DNA of 64,000 nt from Roseateles sp. DAIF2 (lineage in GTDB: Bacteria > Pseudomonadota > Gammaproteobacteria > Burkholderiales > Burkholderiaceae_C). The DNA lies in the NCBI RefSeq assembly GCF_015624425.1, contig NZ_CP049919.1, positions 5,270,001-5,334,000 of the forward strand. The letters run 5' to 3'. Under the pieces are notes generated by a model that was not told where the DNA came from, searched no databases, and saw nothing but the letters and a program-made list of their open reading frames with translations. This document shows positions 45,351 through 53,840 of the stretch, piece by piece. The position numbers and the translations under genes were made by a program. The stretch's first letter is position 1. Each line of letters opens with the position of its first letter.

Positions 45351-45406
45351 ACTGTCGCAGTGCCGCGCTATAGGGATTCTCTAGCTTCGATTAACGCCGG
45401 CTTAAG
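45351..45406 (-). promoter_or_regulatory. Regulator array E: four 11-bp-spaced hexamers and -10 of GH19-A operon
   Basis: On the + strand CTATAG (45368), CTCTAG (45379), ATTAAC (45390) and CTTAAG (45401) lie 11 bp apart. On the minus strand GACAGT (45356-45351) follows after 11 bp. The GH19-A ATG is about 35 nt downstream of the expected start of the mRNA. Confidence 0.8.
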
Positions 45407-45426
45407 GTCCGTTTTTGATCACATCA

Positions 45427-46599
45427 CTAGACCCGCAGGCGCACGCCGCGCGCACCCAGCACCCGCACCAGCCACAGCACGAACAGCAGGAACACGCAAC
45501 CGGCCAGCACGCCAACAAGGCCGTGCTGCAGCGCCTGCGGCGGCCATGCCAGCCCCAGCAGCGGCAGCAGCGCGGCGATCGCAAACGGCAGCAGATAGGT
45601 CAGCAGCGGATGCGCCGCCACCGGTGCCAGCCAGCGCCAGCCGGGCATGCCGCGGCGCGCCACATCCAGCCAGGCATGCAGGCCGTAGAAGGCCAGCACG
45701 CTGAGCGCCGAGCAGTACAGGATCCAGCTCGGCGAGGCGTAGATCTTGGAGATCGGATAGGCGGGCCGCAGCCCGGTCGCCAGCAGGGCCATCACGAGCG
45801 CGAAGCCCAGTGCCAGCGCGCGCCGCCGCGCCAGGGACAGCGACAAACCCTGGTCGTAGAACAGCAGCATGGTCACCGCGCCGGCCAGCACGATCAGCGC
45901 ATGGGCCGCATGGCCATCGCCCCAGCCCGGCAGCAGCATGCGCCAGGCCAGCACCACGCCCATCGCCAGCAGCAACAGCACCAGGCGCCCGCGCAGCGCC
46001 AGATAGGCCAGGCAGGCGATGCCATAGGCCCAGCCGATCAGGCCCAGGATGCCCCACCATTGCGGCGCGATGCGCGCGCCTCCGTCGGCACCACCGCGCC
46101 AGACCCAGGCCAGCCCGATCAGCAGCGCGACGCCCGCGGCGCGCCAGGGCCAGGCCAGCGCCGCACCGCCCGACAGCGAGCCCCAGACCAGGAAGAAGCC
46201 CAGGCAGCTCAGCGCCGCCCAGGCCTGGATCGACAGGGGCATCGCCGCCGCGGCAAAGGAGCCGCTCTCGGTGCTGACCATCAGCACACCCAGCACCAGC
46301 AGGCCCAGCCAGCGCAGCGCCACATTGCCCAGCACCGCGCCGAGGCCGCGCGGCAGGCGCGCCTGCAGCGCCGGCGGGATGGACATGCCGACGATGAACA
46401 GGAAGGACGGGAACACGATGTCGGCGACGCTCATCGCGTCGGCATCGGCCGGGTAGTGGCGCAGCCACTGCGGCACGCCGCTGACGCCATGCCACTGGTT
46501 GACCAGCAGCATCGCGACGATGGTCAGGGCGCGCAGCACATCGATGCTGAGGCAGCGCTCGCCGCTCAGGCGCGGCCAGGATGCGGAACTCAAAGACAT
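45427..46599 (-). CDS. nagX: NagX-like (HGSNAT/DUF5009 family) membrane protein
   Basis: The 390-residue protein has about 10-11 transmembrane helices. Its start, SIDVLRALTIVAMLLVN, and VADIVFPSFLFIVGMSIPPA are the family core, with a His in WLRHYP at the place of the HGSNAT active His. NagX genes accompany GlcNAc and chitin catabolism in many proteobacteria. A role in moving or acetylating amino sugars at the inner membrane is proposed, but unproven. It starts 111 bp after the TonB receptor 3 stop, with an intrinsic terminator in between, so it may be expressed by read-through or from its own promoter. Its ATG has no clear ribosome site. Confidence 0.8.
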   Translation of the reverse strand: MSLSSASWPRLSGERCLSIDVLRALTIVAMLLVNQWHGVSGVPQWLRHYPADADAMSVADIVFPSFLFIVGMSIPPALQARLPRGLGAVLGNVALRWLGLLVLGVLMVSTESGSFAAAAMPLSIQAWAALSCLGFFLVWGSLSGGAALAWPWRAAGVALLIGLAWVWRGGADGGARIAPQWWGILGLIGWAYGIACLAYLALRGRLVLLLLAMGVVLAWRMLLPGWGDGHAAHALIVLAGAVTMLLFYDQGLSLSLARRRALALGFALVMALLATGLRPAYPISKIYASPSWILYCSALSVLAFYGLHAWLDVARRGMPGWRWLAPVAAHPLLTYLLPFAIAALLPLLGLAWPPQALQHGLVGVLAGCVFLLFVLWLVRVLGARGVRLRV

Positions 46600-46639
46600 G
46601 GCGGGACTCGGCAGGCAGGGCGAAGACGCCGGAAACGAC

Positions 46640-46667
46640 AAAAACGGGCCTGGAATTCCAGGCCCGT
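46640..46667 (-). terminator. Rho-independent terminator after TonB receptor 3
   Basis: A perfect 24-bp palindrome (arm ACGGGCCTGGAA, 46644-46667) is followed on the minus strand by TTTTT then GTCGTTT. It lies 43 bp after the receptor stop and 41 bp before the NagX-like start. Confidence 0.85.
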
Positions 46668-46709
46668 CGCGGGGCAGGCGGGGCAACGCGTGCGCGTTGC
46701 CGGTCTGCG

Positions 46710-49628
46710 TCAGTAAGAGTAGCGCAGCGTGGCCATGTAGCGGCGGCCGGTCTTGTAGATGCCGCGGGTCAGCTTCTCGGTGTTCGCCACGCCCGGCACC
46801 TCGGCGTAGGAGCGGTACTCGCTGTCCAGCAGGTTCATGCCATCCAGCCCCAAGGTCAGCTGATCGGTGATCTTGAAGTTGACGCTGGCTTCCAGCGAGT
46901 CATAGTCGTCGGTGACCAGGTAGTTGCCGCGGTCGGCCTGGGTGTAGTACTTCGAGCGCCAGGAGTAGGTCGTGCGCACGCTCCAACGATCGGTCTCGTA
47001 GAACGGGCTGAACGTCACCTGATGCTTGGAGTTGAACGGCAGGCGGGCGCCGCTGGCGGCCTTGGCATCGGCATAGGTGTAGTTGGTCTGCACACCGAAG
47101 CCGTAGGCCAGGTTGGTCTGGAGCGCCGCCGTGAAGCCCTTGATGGTGGCGGAGCCCATATTGGCCGGGCGCGAGATGTCGTAAATCGTGTCCCTCGTCT
47201 GGTTCTGGTTGTAGTGCGTTTCCTTCTCGGTCTTGGTCAGGATGTAGTTGTCCACCTTCTTGTAGAAGGCCGTGCCGCCCAGGATGGCGTTCTTGGCGAA
47301 GTACCACTCGGCCGAGAAGTCCAGGTTGGTGGACTTGTAGGGCTTCAGGTCCGGGTTGCCGCCGCCGCCCGTCAGGGTCTGGTCGCTCAGCCACAGGTAG
47401 TTGGACATGTCGCCGTAGTTCGGCCGCGAGATGACCTTGGCCACCGAGCTGCGCAGCACCAGGCTGTCGCTGTAGTCGTAGGTCAGGTTGAGGTTGGGCA
47501 GCAGGTCGCGGTACTTCTTCTCGACGTTGGTGGTCAGGTAGCCGCGCGTATCCGGGCAGTTGGGATCGGTCGCCTTGCGGCAGGCCTTCCAGCCGATGCT
47601 GTTCGACGTGGTCTCCACCAGTCGCGCGCCGACGTTGCCGCGCAGCTTCCCGTAGCTGAAGTCGCCCTGCACATAGCCCGCGTTCACATCCTCGTCCACC
47701 GTCCAGGTGTTGGTGGCGTAGGTCGAGTCGTTGAAGATGCTGGGCGCGGGCATGGTCTGCCACGGGGCCAGCCACTTGCCGCTGTTGATGTAGTCGCCCA
47801 GGGCCCAGCCGTCGACCATGAAGCGGTTGCTCAGGCCACCCACATTGCCGAAGCCGGACAGGTAGTTGCTCGGCATCGACTGCGGCTTGAACTCGGCCGC
47901 GGTCGGATCGCCATAACCCCGGATGGAGGCCAACCCCACGCCGGCCATCAGCTGGCTGGTGCTGTGCTCGCGACGCTTGACGCCGAAGCGCACCTGATGG
48001 AACGGCGAGTCCTCGAACTGCACGCCGAAGTCGAGCTGCAGGTACTTCTCCTCATCCTTGCTCGGCTTGTTGACGATATTGCCGCCCCAGCCCGCGCTCC
48101 AGTTGTTGGCGTTCGGCGGATTGGTGTGCCAGGGACTGGGGTTGCCGCCGTTCGGGCGGAAGGCCGTCGGATCGGTGAAGGGGCTGCCCTGGTGGGTCGG
48201 CGTGAAGGAGGGGTTGACCTCCATCACGCGCTCCGTCTGGTAGGCGCTGAAGTTCAGCACCGGCACCTTCCCGGTCAGGTCATAGCTGTAGTTGGCCTTG
48301 TTGAGGAACTCGCCGAACACCTGGCGGTCGGTGCCGCCGGTGGCCTTGGAGGTGCCCGCGTGGAACTTGGCGAACCAGTTCTTCTCCTTCCAGGTGCCCT
48401 TCAGGTCGTAGGAATCCGTGTCCACCTGGGAGCGGCGGTTGATCAGGTCATACACGGTCAGCGCATTGCGGAACGCGGCCTTGGTGATGACGCCGCCGTC
48501 CACGGTCAGGTCGGTCATCGTGTTCAGCGAGTTCCAGACGTTGCCGTTGAAGGCGAACATCGAATGCGTGACGTTGTCGTACTTGGCCTTGATGTTCAGC
48601 GTGTTGAACTCGAGGTCCAGCTTGTCGTGCGGCTTGGCCTGCAGCGACAGCGACAGGGTGTCGCGCTTGCGGGTCTGGTCGAAGTAATGCGCGCTGATCG
48701 CATTGGGGGCCACGGCGTTCGGGTTGGCCTTCAGCGTGGTCGCGCAAGCACCCACGCAGCTCGGCGGCTTGACGCCCGGTGGATTGGTGCTCCAGTCGGT
48801 GTAGGTGGTGGTGATGGAGTTGTTGTTGCTCTCGCGACCGGTCATGTAGTCATTGCCGGTGACGGTGCCGTAGGACTCGATGCCGTCGCGGCGGATGCGC
48901 TCCTCCGAGCTCTGCGCCGACAGCAGCACGCCGAAGGTCTTGGCCTCGTTCTTCCAGCCGAACAGGCCCGACATGGTCGGCTTGCCGCTCTTGCTGCGGT
49001 CGTTGTAGAGATAGCTCGCCGTGCCGGACAGGGTCAGGCCGCTCTTCATCTCCAGCGGCTTGCGGGTGGTGATGTTGACCGTGCCGCCGATCGAGCCCTC
49101 GTCCAGCCAGGCTTCCGGCGACTTGTAGACCTCGACCTTGCTGACCAGCTGCGGCGCCAGCAGGGTGTAGTTGAAGGTGCGGCCCTGCTGCTCGGAGAAG
49201 AACCAGTCGCCCGAGGCCACGGCTTGGCCGTTCAGCAGGGTGCGGTTCAGCGCCGGGTCGGTGCCGAGGATCGAGATCTTCTCGCCCTGGCCGAAGGCCT
49301 TGTCGACGGTCACGCCCGGCAGGGTGGTGAGCGCCTCGGCCACGTTGGTGGCGGGCAGCTTGCCCACGTCCTCGGCGGTGATGACGTCGATGATGGCGTC
49401 GGCTTCGCGCTTGGCGTCGAGCGCCTTCTGCAGGCTGGCGCGGATGCCGGTGACGACGACGGTGTCCAGCTTCTTCGCGTCCTCGTCCTTCTTCGGGGCC
49501 TGCTGCTGCGCCTGCGCCGGCAGGCTCAGCGCCAGCAGCGCGCAGACCGCCGCATGGGTGGCGCTCAGGCGCACCGGGCGGCCGGGCTGCTCGGTACAAC
49601 GACGACCATTGCTCTTCTTCTTACTCAC
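46710..49628 (-). CDS. TonB-dependent outer-membrane receptor 3
   Basis: The 972-residue protein starts at GTG 49628 with AAGGAGA upstream. It has a signal peptide (AVCALLALSLPAQAQ), a TonB-box region (LDTVVVTGIRASLQKALDAK), a plug (DVGKLPATNVAEALTTLPGV; LNGQAVASGDWFFSEQQGRT) and a barrel ending ATLRYSY. It is the TonB-Xanth-Caul carbohydrate type. It is 40 bp downstream of the GH19-B gene and within the array F operon, so import of chitin fragments is inferred. Confidence 0.93.
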   Translation of the reverse strand: MSKKKSNGRRCTEQPGRPVRLSATHAAVCALLALSLPAQAQQQAPKKDEDAKKLDTVVVTGIRASLQKALDAKREADAIIDVITAEDVGKLPATNVAEALTTLPGVTVDKAFGQGEKISILGTDPALNRTLLNGQAVASGDWFFSEQQGRTFNYTLLAPQLVSKVEVYKSPEAWLDEGSIGGTVNITTRKPLEMKSGLTLSGTASYLYNDRSKSGKPTMSGLFGWKNEAKTFGVLLSAQSSEERIRRDGIESYGTVTGNDYMTGRESNNNSITTTYTDWSTNPPGVKPPSCVGACATTLKANPNAVAPNAISAHYFDQTRKRDTLSLSLQAKPHDKLDLEFNTLNIKAKYDNVTHSMFAFNGNVWNSLNTMTDLTVDGGVITKAAFRNALTVYDLINRRSQVDTDSYDLKGTWKEKNWFAKFHAGTSKATGGTDRQVFGEFLNKANYSYDLTGKVPVLNFSAYQTERVMEVNPSFTPTHQGSPFTDPTAFRPNGGNPSPWHTNPPNANNWSAGWGGNIVNKPSKDEEKYLQLDFGVQFEDSPFHQVRFGVKRREHSTSQLMAGVGLASIRGYGDPTAAEFKPQSMPSNYLSGFGNVGGLSNRFMVDGWALGDYINSGKWLAPWQTMPAPSIFNDSTYATNTWTVDEDVNAGYVQGDFSYGKLRGNVGARLVETTSNSIGWKACRKATDPNCPDTRGYLTTNVEKKYRDLLPNLNLTYDYSDSLVLRSSVAKVISRPNYGDMSNYLWLSDQTLTGGGGNPDLKPYKSTNLDFSAEWYFAKNAILGGTAFYKKVDNYILTKTEKETHYNQNQTRDTIYDISRPANMGSATIKGFTAALQTNLAYGFGVQTNYTYADAKAASGARLPFNSKHQVTFSPFYETDRWSVRTTYSWRSKYYTQADRGNYLVTDDYDSLEASVNFKITDQLTLGLDGMNLLDSEYRSYAEVPGVANTEKLTRGIYKTGRRYMATLRYSY

Positions 49629-49668
49629 TGACGATCTCCTTGGTTCTACTGCTTGTTGTCGATGGGTT

Positions 49669-50382
49669 TTAGCAGCCCAGATTCGGGCCCACAGGAACTT
49701 CGAGGACGCGCGCGGCCTGCGTGTAGAAGGCGACGCGGCGTGCGATGCGGCGCTCGGCGGTGGCGTCGCCGGGCTTGTCGCATTCGACGATGCCGTTGAT
49801 CGCGCGGATGGTGCCGCCGAAGCCGATGCCGCGATGCATGGCCTCGTGGGCCGTCATCGGCGCGGGACCGGGGCGCTCCATCCAGTACCAGAGCGCGGTC
49901 TTCCAGGCGACGGTGGCGTCGGTCGCCACCAGATCCGGATTGGCCCAGAGATCCAGGCCCAGGGCCTGGCCGGCGAGCAGGTAGTTGTAGTTCCAGCTCA
50001 GCTGGATCGGGCCGCGTCCGTAGTACTGCTGGCCCGGCGCGCAGCTCTCGCCCGGCCCCTGGCGGCAGTAATGGTCATAGGCGGCCTTGTTGTACTCGCG
50101 CACCGCACGCAGGCTGTCCGACTCCTGCATCAGGTTGGCCAGGAAGGCCGCCATCTCCTGGCGGTCGCGCTGCGCATCGCCGTTGTTGGCGAAGCGCGGA
50201 TAGGCCGAGGCGGCCGCCACCAGGCCCTCGTAGGTGTAGAAGGGAATGCGCTGCGGGAACAGCTGCTCGAACTGGGCCCGGCTCAGCATGAAGGCCTGCG
50301 TGGTGGGCGCTTTGGCGACCGGCGGTGCGCTGGCGCAAGCGCCCAGCAGCAGACACAGGGAAACAGCGGAGATGCTCTTCAT
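49669..50382 (-). CDS. Family GH19 chitinase lipoprotein B
   Basis: The 237-residue protein from ATG 50382 has lipobox LLGAC with Cys16. It has the same GH19 domain as its paralogue at 44546: Glu87 and Glu96 (MQESDSLRAVREYNK), QQYYGRGPIQLSWNYNYLLA and FGGTIRAINGIVECD. It differs in a short linker and a few loops. The in-frame GTG three codons upstream is less likely. It is the first gene of the array F operon. Duplication with its downstream receptor type differs from copy A, whose receptor is unrelated. Confidence 0.92.
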   Translation of the reverse strand: MKSISAVSLCLLLGACASAPPVAKAPTTQAFMLSRAQFEQLFPQRIPFYTYEGLVAAASAYPRFANNGDAQRDRQEMAAFLANLMQESDSLRAVREYNKAAYDHYCRQGPGESCAPGQQYYGRGPIQLSWNYNYLLAGQALGLDLWANPDLVATDATVAWKTALWYWMERPGPAPMTAHEAMHRGIGFGGTIRAINGIVECDKPGDATAERRIARRVAFYTQAARVLEVPVGPNLGC

Positions 50383-50399
50383 CGGGGGCACAGCACAAT

Positions 50400-50419
50400 T
50401 GGTTTTGAACTGGTAACAA
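50400..50419. repeat. 20-bp leader element shared with TonB receptor 1
   Basis: TGGTTTTGAACTGGTAACAA is present here and, with two changes (TGGTTTTGAAGTGGTAGCAA), at 29981-30000. Both sit just downstream of the -10 of arrays F and A. TGGT repeats 11 bp apart within the element, so it may be a second operator, for example for the GntR/UTRA regulators (inference). It is absent from arrays B-E. Confidence 0.6.
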
Positions 50420-50474
50420 CTGTCGCTGCCGCTTCCTTCAGGCTAGATAAATTCTTTATTAATGCCGGCTTAAG
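50419..50474 (-). promoter_or_regulatory. Regulator array F: four 11-bp-spaced hexamers and -10 of GH19-B operon
   Basis: On the + strand CTTCAG (50436), ATAAAT (50447), ATTAAT (50458) and CTTAAG (50469) lie 11 bp apart. On the minus strand GACAGT (50424-50419) follows after 11 bp. It ends 27 bp before the response regulator gene at 50502; no convincing -10 is seen on that side. Confidence 0.84.
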
Positions 50475-50501
50475 GCGGCGGCGCGGCACGGAAAAGCTGT
50501 C

Positions 50502-51164
50502 ATGAGAGTTTGTTTGGTGGAAGACGACCTGACCCTGGGGCGCTCGCTGCAATCGGCGCTGCAGGACTCCGGTCACGAAGTGGTCTGGGTGCGACGCGCG
50601 GCCGATGCGCGCTACTGGGTGCAGGAAGACACCTTCGATGCGCTGCTGCTGGACCTGGGCCTGCCGGACGGCAATGGCATGGATCTGCTGCGTCACTTCC
50701 GCACCACACACCGGCAGCTGCCCATCCTCGTGATCACCGCGCGCGACAGCATCGAGGACCGCCTGTCCGGCCTGGACGGCGGCGCCGACGACTACCTGAT
50801 CAAGCCCTTCGTCGCCTCCGAGCTGCTGGCGAGACTGCGCGCGGTGATCCGCCGCTCCGGCCAGGCCAGCGAGGACAGCGCCGAGGTGCATTGGCGCGCC
50901 AAGGACCTGCTGCTGGACGAGCGCCGCATGGTGCTGACGCGCGCCGGCGCGCCGGTCGCGCTGTCCAAAACCGAGTTCGCGCTGCTGCACACGCTGATGC
51001 GCTATCCCGACCGCGTGATGACGCGCCGCGAGCTGGAGAGCCGAGCGCTGCCGCACAGCGAGGGCCAGGCGCTGGACGTGCACATGTTCAACCTGCGCAA
51101 GAAGATCGGCGACGGCTATATCCGCACCGTGCGCGGCGTCGGCTACATGGTCGAGCGCGAATGA
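50502..51164 (+). CDS. OmpR-family response regulator 2, QseB/PmrA-like
   Basis: The 220-residue protein has a receiver (VEDDLTLG; phospho-Asp in LLLDLGLPDGNG; Lys in YLIKPF) and winged helix with recognition helix SEGQALDVHMFNLRKKIG. It is closely similar to regulator 1 (30076) throughout, including CLVEDD, SGHEVVWVR and VITARD. It is divergent from array F and overlaps its kinase gene by ATGA. It probably binds the same kind of hexamer array. Confidence 0.88.
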   Translation: MRVCLVEDDLTLGRSLQSALQDSGHEVVWVRRAADARYWVQEDTFDALLLDLGLPDGNGMDLLRHFRTTHRQLPILVITARDSIEDRLSGLDGGADDYLIKPFVASELLARLRAVIRRSGQASEDSAEVHWRAKDLLLDERRMVLTRAGAPVALSKTEFALLHTLMRYPDRVMTRRELESRALPHSEGQALDVHMFNLRKKIGDGYIRTVRGVGYMVERE

Positions 51165-52567
51165 GCGGCGCCACCGCGCCCGAGGCGCCGCCCGTTGCCG
51201 CCGCGCCGCACCGCTCGCTGTTCGGCCTGATGCTGGGCGGCTTCGCGCTGGTGCTGTTCCTGGTCTGGCTGGGCCTGATGGCGCGCGAGGTCTACGACGT
51301 CAAGGTGCTGCAAAAGCGCTATGGCGAGGCCGACAACCGCCAATGGGCCGACCAGGTGCGGCTGCAGGTCGAGCTGCTGCGCGACAAGCCGGCCGAGCAG
51401 ATCTCCGATTCGCTGACCCGGCTCGAGCAGCTGCGCCGCGGCGGCTGGTGGGACACCGGCTACCGCGCGCCGCATGTGCTGCTGCAGGTCTTCCTCGACG
51501 GCCGCCTGATCCACCAGGCCGGCCCGCATGGCCTGGCCGAGGACCGCCGCCCGCCCGACACCACGAAGCTGCACAACACCGCGGAATGGCTGTACCACGA
51601 GGTGCAGGACCCCGGCCACGGCATCCTGCTGCGGCGCTGGCAGGAGGTGCCGGGCACCTGGCATTTCAGCTTCCACGGCCTGTCCTACTACGCGCGTCCG
51701 CTGCTGCTGAGCATCCCGCTGCTGCTGCTGCCGGCCTGGCTGATCCTGGGCCGCGGCCTGCGCCCGCTGCGCCAGATCGGCCGCCAGATCGAGGGCCGCT
51801 CGGCCAGCGACCTCTCGCCGCTGCCCGCCAGCCCCTACCGCGAGCTGGCACCGCTGGTCAGCGCGGTGAACCGCCTGCTGGCGCGGCTGAACGAGCGCAT
51901 CCAGCGCGAGCATGAGTTTCTGCTCGATGCCGCGCATGAGCTGAAGACGCCGCTGGCGGTGATGCAGCTGAATGCCGAGGCCGTGCTCGACGCGCCCGAC
52001 CCGGCGCGCCGCGGCGCCGCGCGCGAGCGCCTGCAGGAAGGCCTGCAGCGCGCCACCCACACGGTGCACCAGCTGCTGTCGCTGGCACGCTCCGGCGCCG
52101 CGGCCGACGACAGCCAGCTGCGCCCGCATGACCTGGTCGCGCTGGTCGGCGACCGCATGGCCCTGTCCAGCCAGCTGGCGCTGGCGCGCGGCATCGAGCT
52201 GGAACTGCTGGCGCCGGAAAGCTGCGAGCTGCCGCTGCACCGAGAGAGCATGGCTGCGCTGATCGACAACCTGCTGGACAACGCGGTCAAGTACTCGCCG
52301 CCCGACAGCCGCGTCGAGGTGCGCATCACGCCGGCCGAGGGCGAGACGCCGGCCCTGCTCAGCGTCGCCGACGAGGGCCCGGGCATCCCGCCCGAGCTGC
52401 ATCCGCAGGTGTTCCGGCGCTTCTACCGCATGCCCGGCCAGGACCAGGCCGGCAGCGGCCTCGGGCTGGCCATCGTCGAGAGCGCGGCCGCGCGCCACCA
52501 GGCCCGCATCAGCCTCGGCACGGGGCTGGGCGGGCGCGGGCTGTCGGTCCAGCTCAGCTTCGCCTAG
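51161..52567 (+). CDS. Sensor histidine kinase 2, QseC-like
   Basis: The 468-residue protein is a paralogue of kinase 1: helices at about 21-40 and 180-197, a sensor with AREVYDVKVLQKRYGEADN, H-box EFLLDAAHELKTPLAVMQ, N-box NLLDNAVKYS, G1 DEGPGIP and G2 GSGLGLAI. The sensor regions have the same edges but a different middle, so ligands may differ. Its stop overlaps the convergent LysR stop. Confidence 0.88.
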   Translation: MSGATAPEAPPVAAAPHRSLFGLMLGGFALVLFLVWLGLMAREVYDVKVLQKRYGEADNRQWADQVRLQVELLRDKPAEQISDSLTRLEQLRRGGWWDTGYRAPHVLLQVFLDGRLIHQAGPHGLAEDRRPPDTTKLHNTAEWLYHEVQDPGHGILLRRWQEVPGTWHFSFHGLSYYARPLLLSIPLLLLPAWLILGRGLRPLRQIGRQIEGRSASDLSPLPASPYRELAPLVSAVNRLLARLNERIQREHEFLLDAAHELKTPLAVMQLNAEAVLDAPDPARRGAARERLQEGLQRATHTVHQLLSLARSGAAADDSQLRPHDLVALVGDRMALSSQLALARGIELELLAPESCELPLHRESMAALIDNLLDNAVKYSPPDSRVEVRITPAEGETPALLSVADEGPGIPPELHPQVFRRFYRMPGQDQAGSGLGLAIVESAAARHQARISLGTGLGGRGLSVQLSFA

Positions 52568-53475
52568 CCACCGAAGGCCGCCAGCGCCTCCAGCACCGCC
52601 TGCGCGCCGGGCGGCAGCAGCTCGCGCCGGCGGTGCACGATGCTCAGCTCGCGCGTCAGCGGCGGGTCCAGCGGCCGCATCTGGATGCGCTCATGCGCGG
52701 CCAGCTGGTGCGGCGCGGCCGCCGCGCCGCCCGCCTGCTCCAGCGGCAGCACCGCCGCGCCATAGCCGGCCGCCACCAGGCTCTTCATCGCCTCGGTGAA
52801 GTTCAGCTCGATGCGCGCGCTGGGGCTGAAGCCGGCCGCGCCGAACCAGGCCATCGTCAGCCGGTACATCTGGGTGCGGTTGTCGTTGAACACCAGCGGC
52901 CGCGCCGCCAGCCAGGCCGGATCGATCACGGCCGGCGCCTCCCAGCCCGGCGGCAGGAAGGCCATCATCGGATCGCTGCGCCAGGGCTGCAGGCTCAGGC
53001 CCGGCCGCGGCGCCAGCGGCTGCGCCACCAGGCCGATGTCCAGGCTGCCTGCCTCCAGCCGCGCCAGGGTGTCCAGCGAGCCGAGCACCTGCACCTCGAC
53101 CTCGATCTCCGGATAGTCGGCCGCCAGCCGCTCCAGCACCTGCGGCAGCAGGTAGACCACGACGCCGGTGGCCGTGCCCAGCCGCACCTTGCCGGCCAGG
53201 CCCTGGGCATGGCGGCGCACCAGGCCCTCGGCCTCCTCGGCATCGCGCAGCAGCTGGCGGCCGCGCTGCACCAGGGCGGCGCCGGCCGCGGTCGGCTGCG
53301 CACCGCCGCGCTTGGCGCGCAGCAGCAGGGCCGCGCCCAGGCGCGCCTCCAGCTCGCTGATATGCAGGCTGACGGTGGGCGGCGCCAGGTGCAGGGCCTG
53401 GGCCGCCGCGGCGAAGCTGCCCAGGTCGGCGATCGCGATCAGGGTGCGCAGCTGGTCCAGGTTCAGGCTTCTCAT
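52564..53475 (-). CDS. LysR-family transcriptional regulator
   Basis: The 303-residue protein has a LysR winged helix (LDQLRTLIAIADLGSFAAAA; LHLAPPTVSLHISELEARLG) and an effector-binding periplasmic-type domain (VRLGTATGVVVYLLPQVLER). It is divergent from the DUF1127 gene, and a TGAAT-N5-ATTCA repeat lies between them. The target is unknown. Confidence 0.93.
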   Translation of the reverse strand: MRSLNLDQLRTLIAIADLGSFAAAAQALHLAPPTVSLHISELEARLGAALLLRAKRGGAQPTAAGAALVQRGRQLLRDAEEAEGLVRRHAQGLAGKVRLGTATGVVVYLLPQVLERLAADYPEIEVEVQVLGSLDTLARLEAGSLDIGLVAQPLAPRPGLSLQPWRSDPMMAFLPPGWEAPAVIDPAWLAARPLVFNDNRTQMYRLTMAWFGAAGFSPSARIELNFTEAMKSLVAAGYGAAVLPLEQAGGAAAAPHQLAAHERIQMRPLDPPLTRELSIVHRRRELLPPGAQAVLEALAAFGG

Positions 53476-53484
53476 CAGTTTTCC

Positions 53485-53499
53485 TGAATTAATGATTCA
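53485..53499. promoter_or_regulatory. LysR-type operator candidate
   Basis: TGAAT-N5-ATTCA is a perfect inverted repeat containing a T-N11-A core, 10 bp upstream of the LysR ATG. This is the usual autoregulatory place. Confidence 0.55.
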
Positions 53500-53545
53500 G
53501 ATCATTCAACTTCTCAAATCTTAGTCCGGCGCCGAGCATCTGGCC

Positions 53546-53776
53546 ATGGACACCTCGCTCACCACCTCATCGCCCCGCCCCGTCTTCTCGTCGCCGCTGC
53601 TGAGCCCGCACCGCTGGCTGGCCGCGCTGCGCCGGCTCTGGGCGGCCCGGCGCCGGCGCGCCATCGACCGCGCCCAGCTGCTGGCGCTGGACGAACGCGA
53701 GCTGCGCGACCTGGGCCTGGGCCGCGACGAGATCGAGCGCTGGCTGGAGCAGCCCGCCGGCCGGCCGCGCCGCTGA
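53546..53776 (+). CDS. DUF1127 small protein
   Basis: The 76-residue protein ends with a DUF1127 (YjiS-like) segment: RRAIDRAQLLALDERELRDL, GLGRDEIERWL. Such basic helical proteins are small; some bind RNA or affect phosphate and carbon metabolism. It is divergent from the LysR gene. Confidence 0.87.
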   Translation: MDTSLTTSSPRPVFSSPLLSPHRWLAALRRLWAARRRRAIDRAQLLALDERELRDLGLGRDEIERWLEQPAGRPRR

Positions 53777-53840
53777 TCGGCGTCAAGTGGCCGGTGCCGG
53801 GTCTTGCCCCGGCGGGCGCGCGGCGCGCCACAATCGCCCC

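Noticed and set aside
45427..46599. Acyltransferase-3 (OafA-like) identity for the membrane protein
   Set aside because: The opening SIDVLRALTIVAMLLVN and VADIVFPSFLFIVG pattern fits the HGSNAT/DUF5009 group better, and the context is amino sugar use.
27204..49628. Receptors 1-3 as siderophore receptors
   Set aside because: Two belong to the carbohydrate-type family, all three share regulation or operons with chitin genes, and no siderophore, Fur-box-like or iron genes are seen.
46581..49631. 1016-codon open frame antisense to TonB receptor 3
   Set aside because: Composition is typical of an antisense shadow in a G+C-rich gene, with no motif and no ribosome site.
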